From: Oxalobacteraceae bacterium | Lineage (GTDB): Bacteria > Pseudomonadota > Gammaproteobacteria > Burkholderiales > Burkholderiaceae_D | DNA: 63,658 nucleotides | Assembly (NCBI GenBank): GCA_027490465.1 | Contig: JAIXXZ010000019.1 | Coordinates: 1 to 63,658 of the forward strand | Direction of reading: 5' to 3' | Part shown: positions 1 through 8,303 of the stretch, piece after piece | Position numbering within the stretch: position 1 is the first letter of the stretch | How the letters are laid out: the number at the start of each line of letters is the position of its first letter | Notes under the pieces: model-generated | The model's input: only the letters and a program-made list of their open reading frames with translations | Told to the model about the DNA's origin: nothing | The model's database searches: none | Position numbers and translations under genes: made by a program

Positions 1-81
1 ATGTGGCACTACAATCACGAACGCCCGAACATGGCCTTGGGCGGTATCACCCCCAATCAGCGGCTGGCCATGGCCGCTTAA
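1..81 (+). pseudogene. IS3-family transposase OrfB, C-terminal fragment cut by the window edge
   Basis: Frame 1 reads WHYNHERPNMALGGITPNQR and ends in a stop at 79-81. The pattern YNxERPNMALGGxTP is the hallmark of the last part of the rve integrase domain in IS3-family OrfB. Only the C-terminus is visible because the window starts here, so I cannot tell whether the full gene lies upstream. The G-run just after the stop (about 109-114) may belong to the right terminal repeat of the element. Immediately downstream is an unrelated recombinase tail, which suggests the IS inserted into that recombinase gene. Confidence 0.8.
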
Positions 82-117
82 CGCTACTTCAGGCGTCCGT
101 TAAAAATGGGGGGATTA

Positions 118-269
118 CCAAGGCTAACGGTGTGAAAATCGGTCGCCCGTCAAAGATGAACGACGGCATGAAATCTGCTGTGAAACTGCTGCGTGAAAAA
201 GGTATGGGAATTAAACAGATTGCACGGGAGTTGCAGATTGGTGTGGGTACGGTGTATTCGGTGATCTAG
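118..269 (+). pseudogene. Serine recombinase (resolvase/invertase) C-terminal helix-turn-helix fragment
   Basis: The frame ending at 269 contains GRPSKMNDG followed by IKQIARELQIGVGTVYSVI. This is the Hin/resolvase-type DNA-binding helix-turn-helix at the end of small serine recombinases. The catalytic N-terminal domain, with its nucleophilic serine, is absent: the sequence upstream is the end of an IS3 transposase in another frame. The likely history is insertion of the IS into a resolvase gene, leaving only the DNA-binding tail. It is not expected to be functional. Confidence 0.75.
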
Positions 270-461
270 CAATTCAATATTTATTTCGGGCATAACGCAG
301 TCTCATTTTGACCGCAATATTGCAGATGCAACTGACATCAAAGCATTCGACGAACCGACGAGTGTCTCAAGGTACGTCAACTACATGCTCACGAAAAACA
401 AGCACTACTCAATGATGCCCAAGAGACCAGAGCATTTACTGATGTACGCACCGAGGTCGTG
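264..461 (+). other. Unrecognised open frame without a start codon
   Basis: A reading frame of about 65 codons runs from a stop near 263 to a TGA at about 459-461 and ends with residues such as VNYMLTKNKHYSMMPKRP. It has no convincing start codon or ribosome site and I do not recognise the family. It may be the tail of a disrupted gene like its two upstream neighbours, or a chance open frame. It ends against the 3' end of the convergent Adhesin_E gene. Confidence 0.25.
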
Positions 462-462
462 A

Positions 463-858
463 TTACTTTTTACCGCATGCAATTTTGAAATGAGTTTCAA
501 CAGATGAACCTGGCGGAATTGAACCCCAATCCCATTCGTTTTCTTTTGTATCATCCGAAAAAATAATCTCACCTTTACCCATTGAACTAGAGTATTCAAG
601 TAGTGAAATTATCGCGAATGTATCTTCCAAGCAGTTGAAAACCACACGTCCTTTTGCCGATTTGTATACTTTTCCATTATGAGAAGTTCGCTCCTCAAAA
701 TAGTCTTTCATCGTCCACATCTTTGCAATTTTCCCGCTTCTTCTTATCGTAGACTTATCGTGATAATCAGTCCCCAAATTTGAAGTCCCCGCATACTCCC
801 ACTCTGCCCACGACACCAAGCCGAACATCATCAGAACCACAAAGAGTAGTCGTTTCAT
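463..858 (-). CDS. Small exported protein of the surface-adhesin E (Adhesin_E) type, copy 1
   Basis: This 131-residue protein starts at an ATG preceded by AGGAG. A clear Sec signal peptide covers about residues 1-18 (MKRLLFVVLMMFGLVSWA). The mature part carries the family signature YHDKSTIRRSGKIAKMWTM, two cysteines (one mid-protein, one near the C-terminus) and the ending KIACGKK. It resembles the Pfam Adhesin_E domain (surface-adhesin protein E), for which no enzymatic role is established. It lies 120 bp downstream of a second paralogue and behind the large MORN/WG/caspase gene on the same strand, so the three may be cotranscribed. The cellular role is unknown; periplasm or outer surface is likely. 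Confidence 0.75.
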   Translation of the reverse strand: MKRLLFVVLMMFGLVSWAEWEYAGTSNLGTDYHDKSTIRRSGKIAKMWTMKDYFEERTSHNGKVYKSAKGRVVFNCLEDTFAIISLLEYSSSMGKGEIIFSDDTKENEWDWGSIPPGSSVETHFKIACGKK

Positions 859-978
859 TGAGATTGCTCCTGCTGAGGAAAACCACCTTTCAAACTAAAG
901 CATCACCAAAGATGTAAAGCACAAAGACGATGTATCGACAAAAATGCAGGCTAAGAACTACTGGTTCAAATGTTCCGT

Positions 979-1374
979 TTACCGTTTACTGCAAATGATT
1001 TTCCACTCTGCTTCAGCAACTGATCCAGGAGGAATAGGAGTCCAATCCCACTCACCTTGTTTTATCGTTCGAGTCAAAACCACATTACCCTCCCCCATTG
1101 GACCCGAATACTGAAAAAGTGAAATTGTTGCGACTGTTCTTTCCCTACAGTTAGCCACACGAAAAACTTTTTGCGACTTAAATATCGCGCCATCGCTGTT
1201 AGTTTCTTCTTCAAAGGAATCTACCATTGACCACATTTTTGCAATTTCACCATTTCTTCTTATGGTAGATTTGTCGTGATAGAAAGTATCGGTTTTCGTA
1301 TTGCCCGTCAACTCCCACTCCGCCCACGACACCGAGCAAACCATCATCAGCACAATAAAAATTAATCGCTTCAT
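979..1374 (-). CDS. Small exported Adhesin_E-type protein, copy 2, coupled to the caspase gene
   Basis: The protein has 131 residues from the ATG at 1374. A GTG at 1383 is open but less likely, because the ribosome site GGGAGG sits 8-9 bases before the ATG and overlaps the end of the caspase gene. The signal peptide MKRLIFIVLMMVCSVSWA is followed by YHDKSTIRRNGEIAKMWSM, the shared motif of all copies here, and a C-terminal cysteine. The upstream caspase gene stops at 1380, inside this gene's translation start region. That arrangement implies translational coupling and a functional partnership with the caspase. Function is unknown. Confidence 0.78.
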   Translation of the reverse strand: MKRLIFIVLMMVCSVSWAEWELTGNTKTDTFYHDKSTIRRNGEIAKMWSMVDSFEEETNSDGAIFKSQKVFRVANCRERTVATISLFQYSGPMGEGNVVLTRTIKQGEWDWTPIPPGSVAEAEWKIICSKR

Positions 1375-1379
1375 TTTTC

Positions 1380-4300
1380 TCACCTCCCAACCAACACCCG
1401 ACTTGAATCACCCACCAACTGCGTATTCTGCTTGCGACCTAGGGTCGTAGCTTGCCTTGCCACTTTATCCGACAGATAGTCTTGCATCTCACCTACTGTA
1501 ATCTTGCCGTCTTGATTTGCGTCTGCGTCACCTTCCATACCCTTCATGAGATAAAAGCTGAATATTCCATGCTTGAGTTCAGGGCTAGATAATGAGGTCT
1601 GGTCATTGGCTGATGCAGTAATCACGGTGAAGTTAGCTGGAAATGGATTGGCTTCAAGTTTGGGAACAACAGGTTTTTCATTCGGTATCAGCACATCACC
1701 GCCTCTTGTTTGCCCGCTATAGCAAGCATCTATGAACATCGTGACAGACTTAGGTTTTGCAGCGGTCAAAGCAGCGACAATCTCATTTTGAGCAACTGCT
1801 GTGCGTGAGAGCAGTTCTTTGTCTACACCGTGTGGCAGGAAATACAATGACTTCCCGTCTGGCGCTGGTAATCCATGCCCAGAATAAAAGACATACACAT
1901 CAGTCTTGTCTTTATTGACTTGAATAGGTAACCAGTTTTCAAATGCTTTGACGATATTGACTTCGTCTGCTTCTTCGTCAAGTAGCATCTTGATTTTCTC
2001 TGGCTTGATACCCAATGCACGAATCGCGTATTCGTTGAACTCACGGGCATCGTTGTTCGCAAACTCAGCCTTGGGTACGCGCTTGTAGTTTTGAATGCCG
2101 ATGATGATAGCTACAGCATCACGAGATGGTGCTCGTTTGATTGCTTCTGGTTTGAGTGCAATCGATGTGTCAGCAGCTGGCGCTGCTATTCTTGATACTG
2201 TAATGGTCTTGATATCTGAGTTGCCGTTGATGTCAACAGCAGAAATGGTGAACTGCGTGTCTTGACCTACTCGGGCTACCTTCTTGATGCTGTAGTTGCC
2301 GTCTGCTCTGCCACCTTGCTCCTCACCGTTGATTTTTAGTGAACTTGTGTCGGCATTTGTTTGAACCGTGATCACTACCAAACCATCTGGATCAGGCTTT
2401 GTAGATAACACGGTCAATGAGAGAGTCTTATCATTTTTTTCCAATATTGCGGTTGATCTTTCGTTTTTAGAAGGATTATTTGCTTGAGCGACTTGTATTG
2501 CATCTTTTGAAATAAACCCACATTTTCTTTTCAAATTCACGAGAACGCAATTTGCTGCAAACCCCTCCGAAAAATATGCTGGCGCTTGCTCGCTAAAATC
2601 AACATAGTTGTGAAATTTAGGTTCTACTAAAAATTCGCCCAACCGATTTATGTAACCAGATTTTGCTTCATTTTTATTGCCGACGTGAACTGAGGCAACA
2701 CCGTCTTCAAATCCCCATCCCACCTCGCTAAATTGTGGATTGATTACAAATTTTCCTGTTTTATCGATAACACCCCATTTCCCAGTTTTAAAGTCGCCAA
2801 TCCTTGCGAATGCAAGACCTTCTTTGAAGGGACCCACTTGACTAAATTCAGGCTGAATTACGAATTTGTTAGTTTTGTCAATAAATCCAATTGATCCATC
2901 GCTGACTTGAACCGCAGCAAGTCCGTCCTCAAAACCCCATGCCCACTTATACTGCGGTTCAATTACAAGATTCCCTTTTGTATCAACGAAGCCCCACTTA
3001 CCTGAATCGATTGACCCTACCGAAACCGGGGCAAAACCGTTTTTGAAATTCATTACATACCCAAACTGCGGTTTGATTATTATCTTTCCTTGTCGGTCAA
3101 TAAAGCCCCACTTACCGTTCTCAATTGATCCTATACGTATTGCTGCAAGTCCCTCATAAAAACCAATACGAACAGCATCGAAAATAGGATTGATTAAAAA
3201 ATTACCATGTTTGTCAATGAATCCCGTCTTCTTGCCTATTTCCACCGCAGCAAGTTCTTCTTGGAAGCCGTACGTATCTTCAAATTGAGGTTGAATGACA
3301 AAATCCCCCTTCTTATCAATAAAACCCCATTTTCCAGTTTTATCGTCGCCAATCCTTACTGCGCATAGACCTTTGGAAAATCTTCTCACCTTATCAAAAA
3401 TTGGTTTTATTACTATTTGACCTTGCTTATCGATGAAACCAAACTTACCTGTAGCCTTGTCTCCTATTCGAAATGCCGCAAGTCCGTCTTGGAATGATTC
3501 AACCCAGTCGAATTGAGGCTTGATTGCGAATATCTCGTAATTCAGACTGTTTTCATTTTTTTGACTTTCATTTTTGGGTCGATCTTCAGTTAATTGCTGA
3601 CGCTCACGGTCAACATTCGAGCGGTCGGTATTGGTAGCAGTATTATTGTTGAGATTTGGTAAATTGACTTTTGCTTCACGGATGAATTTACCGTCTGACC
3701 AGATACCTTCTTCACGATTACCTGAATGGCTGTAAAACATAATGCCCTGACCGTGCCGTATGCCATCTTTCCATTCGCCGTAGTACCACGAGCCATCAGC
3801 TAGTGTTCTCTTTCCAAGCCCGTGAGATTTGCCATCCCTGTATTGACCAACATACTGGTGACCATTCGCGTAGGTGTAAGATCCTTGACCGTGGTAATTA
3901 CCGTCCTTCCAGTAGCCTGCATACTTGTCACCACTCGCTGAGGTATAGGTTCCTTGCCCATGGTACTGGTCGTCCTTGAATTCACCGACATACTTGCTAC
4001 CGTTCACAAAGGTAGCCGTACCTTTCCCTTGCCTCTTGCCATTCAAGTGTTGACCGACATACCTGTCCCCATTCGCCAAAGTGGATTCCCCTTGCCCGTG
4101 ATATTCGTTGTCCTTAAATTCACCAACATATTTTTCGCCGTCCGGACCAGTGAGTGTTCCCTGACCGTGATACTTTGCGTTCTTAAATTCACCGACGTAC
4201 CTCCAACCGTCAGAACCGACGATTGTTCCCAAACCGTGTATTTTGTCGTCCTTCCATTCACCGACATATTTACCATCAGCTATAGAAAATGTTCCCCAGC

Positions 4301-4433
4301 AGTTGTGGTACCGAGCACCTATATCTGTGGGACACAGCGGCAACTTGTTCGGATTATTCAATTCCTGCCCATGCGCTACCCCGCAAATCAATGCCATTGC
4401 AATCAACAGTTTGGCTATCGTTTTCGTTCGCAT
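1380..4433 (-). CDS. Exported MORN/WG-repeat caspase-like protease (peptidase C14), copy A
   Basis: The protein has 1017 residues. I place the start at the ATG at 4433, which begins a signal peptide ending near AHG (residue 22); the longer frame to 4490 adds an unlikely 19 residues. Domain order is: about eight MORN repeats (~54-275), about nine WG/KWG repeats of the form KWGFIDKxGxxVIxPQF (~325-655), an Ig-like domain (~695-765), and a caspase p20-like domain (771-1017). The catalytic dyad is visible as His in YSGHG (~853) and Cys in DACYSG (~904). A canonical EF-hand loop, DANQDGKITVGE (~971-982), follows. Family knowledge predicts calcium-dependent Arg/Lys-specific proteolysis; the periplasmic or surface location is inferred. 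Confidence 0.85.
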   Translation of the reverse strand: MRTKTIAKLLIAMALICGVAHGQELNNPNKLPLCPTDIGARYHNCWGTFSIADGKYVGEWKDDKIHGLGTIVGSDGWRYVGEFKNAKYHGQGTLTGPDGEKYVGEFKDNEYHGQGESTLANGDRYVGQHLNGKRQGKGTATFVNGSKYVGEFKDDQYHGQGTYTSASGDKYAGYWKDGNYHGQGSYTYANGHQYVGQYRDGKSHGLGKRTLADGSWYYGEWKDGIRHGQGIMFYSHSGNREEGIWSDGKFIREAKVNLPNLNNNTATNTDRSNVDRERQQLTEDRPKNESQKNENSLNYEIFAIKPQFDWVESFQDGLAAFRIGDKATGKFGFIDKQGQIVIKPIFDKVRRFSKGLCAVRIGDDKTGKWGFIDKKGDFVIQPQFEDTYGFQEELAAVEIGKKTGFIDKHGNFLINPIFDAVRIGFYEGLAAIRIGSIENGKWGFIDRQGKIIIKPQFGYVMNFKNGFAPVSVGSIDSGKWGFVDTKGNLVIEPQYKWAWGFEDGLAAVQVSDGSIGFIDKTNKFVIQPEFSQVGPFKEGLAFARIGDFKTGKWGVIDKTGKFVINPQFSEVGWGFEDGVASVHVGNKNEAKSGYINRLGEFLVEPKFHNYVDFSEQAPAYFSEGFAANCVLVNLKRKCGFISKDAIQVAQANNPSKNERSTAILEKNDKTLSLTVLSTKPDPDGLVVITVQTNADTSSLKINGEEQGGRADGNYSIKKVARVGQDTQFTISAVDINGNSDIKTITVSRIAAPAADTSIALKPEAIKRAPSRDAVAIIIGIQNYKRVPKAEFANNDAREFNEYAIRALGIKPEKIKMLLDEEADEVNIVKAFENWLPIQVNKDKTDVYVFYSGHGLPAPDGKSLYFLPHGVDKELLSRTAVAQNEIVAALTAAKPKSVTMFIDACYSGQTRGGDVLIPNEKPVVPKLEANPFPANFTVITASANDQTSLSSPELKHGIFSFYLMKGMEGDADANQDGKITVGEMQDYLSDKVARQATTLGRKQNTQLVGDSSRVLVGR

Positions 4434-4954
4434 AATTTCTGACCTGCTTATTCGTCTCTTGTAAACCAACCATAGCGTTTTACAGCACACGCCAAGCCAA
4501 TACTTCTGTCTTGGGTTTTATAAAACCAGTCGCGCGCACCAGTACCCCGCCATTACCGCTTTGAGATACTGTAGGTCACAATGCCGCTAATGAAAAGCTG
4601 ATTGCTTCCATTTTCTGGAGCGTCTGGTAAATTGCTCTGCAATAGGCAGCTGAGCGGCTGAAAACATCTCTTTTTCAGCGTATTGTTTTGCCGAATTAAT
4701 AATTTTCTGCCGTTCGATGAATGGTTATTTGATAACTATTTCGGCAAGCTCGGTATGCAGCATTACAGACAGGTCGAAAGCAAACAGCAGTTAATGGACT
4801 ATTCACAGCCGACAAATAGCGGGTTCAAAAAGTCGCAGAAATGATGGTGCTGATTTGCTTGTTCAAAAAGTGTTCAGAATTGAACAAAAATACGAGTTCG
4901 GAAAGCAGTTACTTTTGCAATGTTGATGAAGGTTGAATCGGTGAGATAAGTGAT
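4434..4954. other. Divergent intergenic region between two caspase genes
   Basis: Apart from the UmuD-like scrap at 4553-4655 I see no complete gene. The region must carry the promoters of caspase A (leftward) and caspase B (rightward). Bases about 4826-4875 resemble 11020-11070 upstream of the relic at 10985-11428 (roughly 70% by eye; conceptual QKVAEMM against QKVVNMM), suggesting both descend from one duplicated sequence. No obvious -10/-35 pair or hairpin stands out. Confidence 0.4.
4553..4655 (-). pseudogene. 3' remnant of a UmuD-like (S24 peptidase) gene
   Basis: The minus strand encodes NLPDAPENGSN, then GIVTYSISKR and a TAA at 4553-4555. This closely parallels the C-terminus of the intact UmuD-like protein at 12567-12965 (NLPDTPENGGK, then WGTVTYIIRKQ). 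Homology continues a little further upstream with small indels and then fades, so at least three quarters of the gene is gone. It sits about 120 bp before the start of caspase A in the same orientation. A similar scrap precedes caspase C. Confidence 0.7.
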
Positions 4955-6736
4955 ATGAAAACAACATTGCGATTGATTTTGATGACTGGCTTTGCTTTGT
5001 TCTCTAGCGTAGCGTTTGGGCAGGAGTTGAATAATCCGAATAAATTGCCGCCTTGTCCAGGACCTGATTATTCAAAAAATACTGATTGGGAGAGATTCTC
5101 TAAGTGGACGAGCTGCTGGGGGCGCTACAGAATTGAATTAGATGCTACATATAAAGGTTGTCTACTTGAAGGTGAGTGGAAAAATGGCTCTCTGGACGGG
5201 CAAGGCAACTCCACCTATCCAAACGGCGATCGATATCAGGGTGAATTCAAGTACGGCAACAAGCACGGGAAAGGCACCTACACCTATGCAAACGGCGCTC
5301 GGTATCAGGGTGAATTCAAGGATGACAAGTATCACGGGCAGGGGACCCAAACCTTTGAAGACGGCGCTCGGTATCAGGGCGAATTCAAGAATAATGAACG
5401 GCACGGACAGGGAACCTATACTTTTGCCCAAGGGCATGGGTACACGGGTCAATGGCTTGAGGGTAAACCTCATGGCAAAGGCAGAGAAACCTATGCTGAT
5501 GGCAGACGGACAAATGAAGGTATTTTCGAAGATGGTACTTTCGTTCGTGCAGAAAAGCTCAATCTACCCGACCCTAATGTCGCCACAAACACAGACCGTA
5601 CCAATATTGACCGTGAGCGCCAACAATTAGCAGAAGAGCGCCGTAAGTTAGAAGAAGAAAAGAGTCAACGTGAACAGCAACGTCGCAGTCAACGATTGAG
5701 TCTCACTGTCTCAAATACTCAACCGGCTTCTGACGGTAGTTTCACTATAAACGTACAGACCAATGCCGACACAGCATCACTCAAAATCAATGGCAATGAA
5801 GAAGGTGGTAGCCCAGATGGACGCTATGCAATCAGGCTCATAGCAAGGGCTGGGCAACCCACAACGTTCAACATCACTGCGACTGATGTTTACGGCAACA
5901 CAGACACTAAAACCATCACAGTATCTCGTGCTGTCGTAGAGTCAAAAGCTACCTTTGCTGCACTCAATCCTGCAAATATCAAAAAGCAAGCAGAGCGTGA
6001 TGCTGTCGCTGTCGTCATCGGCATTGCAAACTACCGTAGCCTACCCAAAGCTGACTTTGCGAACGATGATGCCCGTGCTTTCTATGACTATGCTATTCGC
6101 GCTTTGGGCATCAAACCTGAAAATATCAAATTGCTGGTAGACAGTGATGCAGAAGAAGCAGAGATACTCAAGACATTTCGGACATGGCTACCCAGTCGTG
6201 TGAAATCAACGACTGAAGTCTTTGTCTTTTACTCTGGTCACGGATTGCCAATGCCAGATGGTAAAGGGCTGTATCTCATACCTCCTCGTGCTGATCGTGA
6301 AGTGATTGACGATACTGCAATACCATTCAGTAAACTCAATGCTGCGCTGACACTGGCTAAACCAAAGTCGGTCACAATCTTTCTAGATGCTTGCTACAGC
6401 GGTCAAGCACGTTCAGGTGAAACACTCGTCGCAAATGCAAGACCTGTGCAATTGAAGAGTGATAGTAGATACTTTCCTGAGAGCTTTACTGTTATTACCG
6501 CTAGTCAGAATGATCAGATCTCCAGCTCAAATCCTGAGCTTCAGCACGGCATCTTTAGCTATTACCTCATGAAAGGTATGGAAGGTGATGCAGATGAAAA
6601 CCGTGATGGCAAGATTACGCTCGGTGAAATGCAGTCATATCTGTCAGAGAATGTGAGCAGACACGCAGCAATGATGAGTCGCAAGCAAGAGCCTCAGTTG
6701 ATTGGTGATATAAATCGTGTATTAGTGGGGAGGTGA
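4955..6736 (+). CDS. Exported MORN-repeat caspase-like protease (peptidase C14), copy B
   Basis: The protein has 593 residues and starts with a signal peptide (MKTTLRLILMTGFALFSSVAFG, cleavage near 22). About five MORN repeats (~65-190) are followed by a charged Q/E/R-rich coiled-coil linker (~205-245) and an Ig-like segment. The caspase domain (348-593) has His in YSGHG (~429) and Cys in DACYSGQ (~480), and an EF-hand-like loop DENRDGKITLGE (~547-558). Unlike copy A it has no WG repeats. The gene ends in GGGAGGTGA, which doubles as the ribosome site of the following Adhesin_E gene. It is divergent from copy A and more different in sequence from A and C than those are from each other. Confidence 0.85.
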   Translation: MKTTLRLILMTGFALFSSVAFGQELNNPNKLPPCPGPDYSKNTDWERFSKWTSCWGRYRIELDATYKGCLLEGEWKNGSLDGQGNSTYPNGDRYQGEFKYGNKHGKGTYTYANGARYQGEFKDDKYHGQGTQTFEDGARYQGEFKNNERHGQGTYTFAQGHGYTGQWLEGKPHGKGRETYADGRRTNEGIFEDGTFVRAEKLNLPDPNVATNTDRTNIDRERQQLAEERRKLEEEKSQREQQRRSQRLSLTVSNTQPASDGSFTINVQTNADTASLKINGNEEGGSPDGRYAIRLIARAGQPTTFNITATDVYGNTDTKTITVSRAVVESKATFAALNPANIKKQAERDAVAVVIGIANYRSLPKADFANDDARAFYDYAIRALGIKPENIKLLVDSDAEEAEILKTFRTWLPSRVKSTTEVFVFYSGHGLPMPDGKGLYLIPPRADREVIDDTAIPFSKLNAALTLAKPKSVTIFLDACYSGQARSGETLVANARPVQLKSDSRYFPESFTVITASQNDQISSSNPELQHGIFSYYLMKGMEGDADENRDGKITLGEMQSYLSENVSRHAAMMSRKQEPQLIGDINRVLVGR

Positions 6737-6741
6737 ATGAG

Positions 6742-7143
6742 ATGAAGCGACTATTTTTTTTTGCGCTGATGATGGTCTGCTCTGCGTCTTGGGCTGAGTG
6801 GGAGATTACGTCAGCCTTAGGTGGTAGTAAAGTAATTCACTATCATGATAAATCAACAATACAGCAAGATGGTGCGATTGCAAAAATGTGGCTGATGTAC
6901 GATTATCTTTCTGTACAAATTGACAGAAAAAGCAATATGTATAGGTCGGAAAAAATATTTGTTGTTTTTGATTGCAGCGAACAAAAATTCACTTCAATTT
7001 CTGGTGTTCTTTATGCGGGACCATTTGGTGGAGGAAAGGCTATTTCTCTCCCCACGATTAAAGAAAGTGATGCGGAATGGTATCCAGTTTTTTCGGGATC
7101 AGCCGTATGGAGAGAGTTAATAATCGCTTGTGGTAAACAGTAG
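6742..7143 (+). CDS. Small exported Adhesin_E-type protein, copy 3
   Basis: The protein has 133 residues from the ATG at 6742. GTG at 6733 is possible, but the GGGAGG belonging to the end of caspase B is well spaced for 6742. The signal peptide is MKRLFFFALMMVCSASWA. The conserved core YHDKSTIQQDGAIAKMWLM follows, with a mid-protein cysteine (FDCSEQ) and a C-terminal IACGKQ. It lies five bases after the caspase B stop, so translation is probably coupled. The same caspase-then-Adhesin_E order is seen at copy A on the other strand, which argues the pair is a functional unit. Confidence 0.78.
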   Translation: MKRLFFFALMMVCSASWAEWEITSALGGSKVIHYHDKSTIQQDGAIAKMWLMYDYLSVQIDRKSNMYRSEKIFVVFDCSEQKFTSISGVLYAGPFGGGKAISLPTIKESDAEWYPVFSGSAVWRELIIACGKQ

Positions 7144-7181
7144 TTCTCACTTTTTCGCAAATAACATTAGGAGTATTCACA

Positions 7182-7376
7182 ATGAAACGACTAATTTTTT
7201 GCTAGGCTGACGATGGTATGTTCGGTATCTCAGCTTGATTGAGAAATTACATCATCTGTTCATGAAGTTGCTGCCTTTCAAAATAAATTTTCGATACGAA
7301 GGAGCGGTTCAATCGAAAAATATGAACGATGTCAGATTTTTATGAGTTACAAACTCTTGAAGGAGATATTGAAGAC
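7182..7376 (+). pseudogene. Dead Adhesin_E-type gene, copy 4
   Basis: Following an AGGAG, an ATG opens MKRLIF but a stop comes at codon 8. Allowing single-base shifts, the family pattern is still readable: a signal peptide ending in MVCSVSQADWEITSS, then SIRRSGSIEK, then KI-stop-TMSDFYELQTLEGD, where the Trp of the usual KMWTM has become TGA. The remnant breaks off where an IS3 OrfB fragment begins. It shows that this tandem family keeps gaining and losing copies. Confidence 0.7.
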
Positions 7377-7490
7377 CGGCGCCCGCACTACAATCAGGTT
7401 CGGCCACATTCGAGTTTGGACGATGAGACACCAGAATCGTTTAGCAAAAAAATATCGACCGATTTATTAACCGGAGCTATCCCAACTTAA
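7377..7490 (+). pseudogene. IS3-family OrfB C-terminal fragment
   Basis: The frame through 7386 reads HYNQVRPHSSLDDETPESFS, the usual end of an IS3-family integrase domain (YNxxRPHSSLxxxTPxxF), and runs to a TAA at 7488-7490. No upstream transposase sequence remains: it abuts the truncated Adhesin_E gene directly. This is the scar of an IS insertion followed by deletion. It overlaps the end of an opposite-strand OrfA remnant. Confidence 0.65.
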
Positions 7491-7782
7491 GGTGGTCCGA
7501 AAAAACCGGGCAGGTCAAGAGCACCTCCTTGATCGCCGTATTCTCCAAAGCCAGCTCGGCATACGTTCGTTTGAGCTTGGCATTCCCAGCCTCCGGCTCC
7601 TTGACCCGCTTGAGCTCAGGCAACGACATGCCAGCGTATTGGCTCTTCTGCTGGTAACACATCGGTGAGCTGACCCCGTGCGTGCGGCATACCTCCGCCA
7701 CAGGAATACTGGAGCCGCCCTCCGTCAGAATCGCCAAGGTTTGGCTCTTCGTAAAATCGCGATTTCTTTGCCGTTTGTCCTA
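7477..7782 (-). pseudogene. IS3-family OrfA (IS911-type) remnant
   Basis: The frame contains FTKSQTLAILTEGGSS, PVAEVCRTHGVS, and NAKLKRTYAELALENTAIKEVL. This matches the HTH plus leucine-zipper layout of IS3-family OrfA (VAEVCRxHGIS... ENxxLKxxxAELxLEN). An initiator methionine is missing and a stop lies at 7780-7782, so the N-terminus is degraded. After KEVL the usual end is replaced by unrelated residues, so the 3' part and all of OrfB are lost. Its left terminal repeat is probably at 7825-7837. Confidence 0.65.
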
Positions 7783-7824
7783 ACTAGTGGCCGGCAGTCT
7801 CTGTTTACACCTTGTCCCTCGTTT

Positions 7825-7837
7825 GGGGAAGTCTACA
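7825..7837 (-). repeat. Putative left terminal inverted repeat of an IS3-type element
   Basis: On the minus strand this reads TGTAGACTTCCCC, upstream of the OrfA remnant. The 12-base core GTAGACTTCCCC recurs in opposite orientation at 8292-8303, next to an OrfB remnant, with weaker similarity continuing inward at both places. That is what the two ends of one IS family would look like. The two ends face each other across about 450 bp that hold a small exported-protein gene. Confidence 0.55.
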
Positions 7838-7918
7838 CTTGCCCCTTCGCTCTTAAGCCAAGGTTTCCATTGCCTGATAGCTTGGAATTGCTTGACTTTG
7901 CGTTCTAGTGGCAAAGCC

Positions 7919-8143
7919 CTAATCGTATTGGCCTGGCACAAAGGTTATGAAACCACTTACCTTGCCATATCTTGAATAATAAATTCCAGCGCAACTATCC
8001 GGGCGATTGGGGTCGCAAATAGCCACTTTAACAATTCCATTGTTTTGAGCAAATGCAGACGGAATAGTGAGTTGTAAGGCAATGGCTAACAAAGCAAGCG
8101 CAATGACAGTCAAGATTGCTTTTGTATATAAATCAACTTTCAT
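7919..8143 (-). CDS. Small exported or membrane-anchored protein of unknown function
   Basis: The 74-residue protein starts at an ATG preceded by AAGGAGAG at good spacing. The N-terminus MKVDLYTKAILTVIALALLAIALQ is strongly hydrophobic after a short polar stretch and is followed by a polar domain with the motif VKVAICDPN and a second cysteine. Similar short proteins with a TM anchor plus a small cysteine-containing domain are common hypotheticals in proteobacteria; I cannot name a function. It lies alone between two facing IS ends, in a strongly AT-rich surrounding, so it may be a passenger gene. Confidence 0.6.
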   Translation of the reverse strand: MKVDLYTKAILTVIALALLAIALQLTIPSAFAQNNGIVKVAICDPNRPDSCAGIYYSRYGKVSGFITFVPGQYD

Positions 8144-8291
8144 CAGACTCTCCTTGGTTCAAAAAATTCAATCACGATTACAAATCAGAAATAAAAATTT
8201 ACAGTAATAGTTGATATCTTTATCTATAAAACAAATAAAAAAATTTATAAATTTAATTTAATTGCGAAAAAACATGTTGCTCGGCGCAACC

Positions 8292-8303
8292 GTAGACTTC
8301 CCC
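8292..8303 (+). repeat. Putative right terminal inverted repeat of an IS3-type element
   Basis: GTAGACTTCCCC here matches the minus-strand copy at 7825-7836 exactly over 12 bases. It lies just beyond the 3' end of the OrfB remnant at 8304-8642, where the right end of an IS3-family element should be. The flanking base differs from the left end (CG instead of TG), which may reflect decay of the terminus. Confidence 0.55.

Noticed and set aside
3590..4464. Long alternative frames on both strands within the MORN region
   Set aside because: They mirror the periodic MORN repeats in other frames, have no ribosome sites and lack family similarity.
5162..5473. 103-codon antisense ORF over caspase B
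   Set aside because: Repetitive translation generated by the MORN repeats of the real gene.
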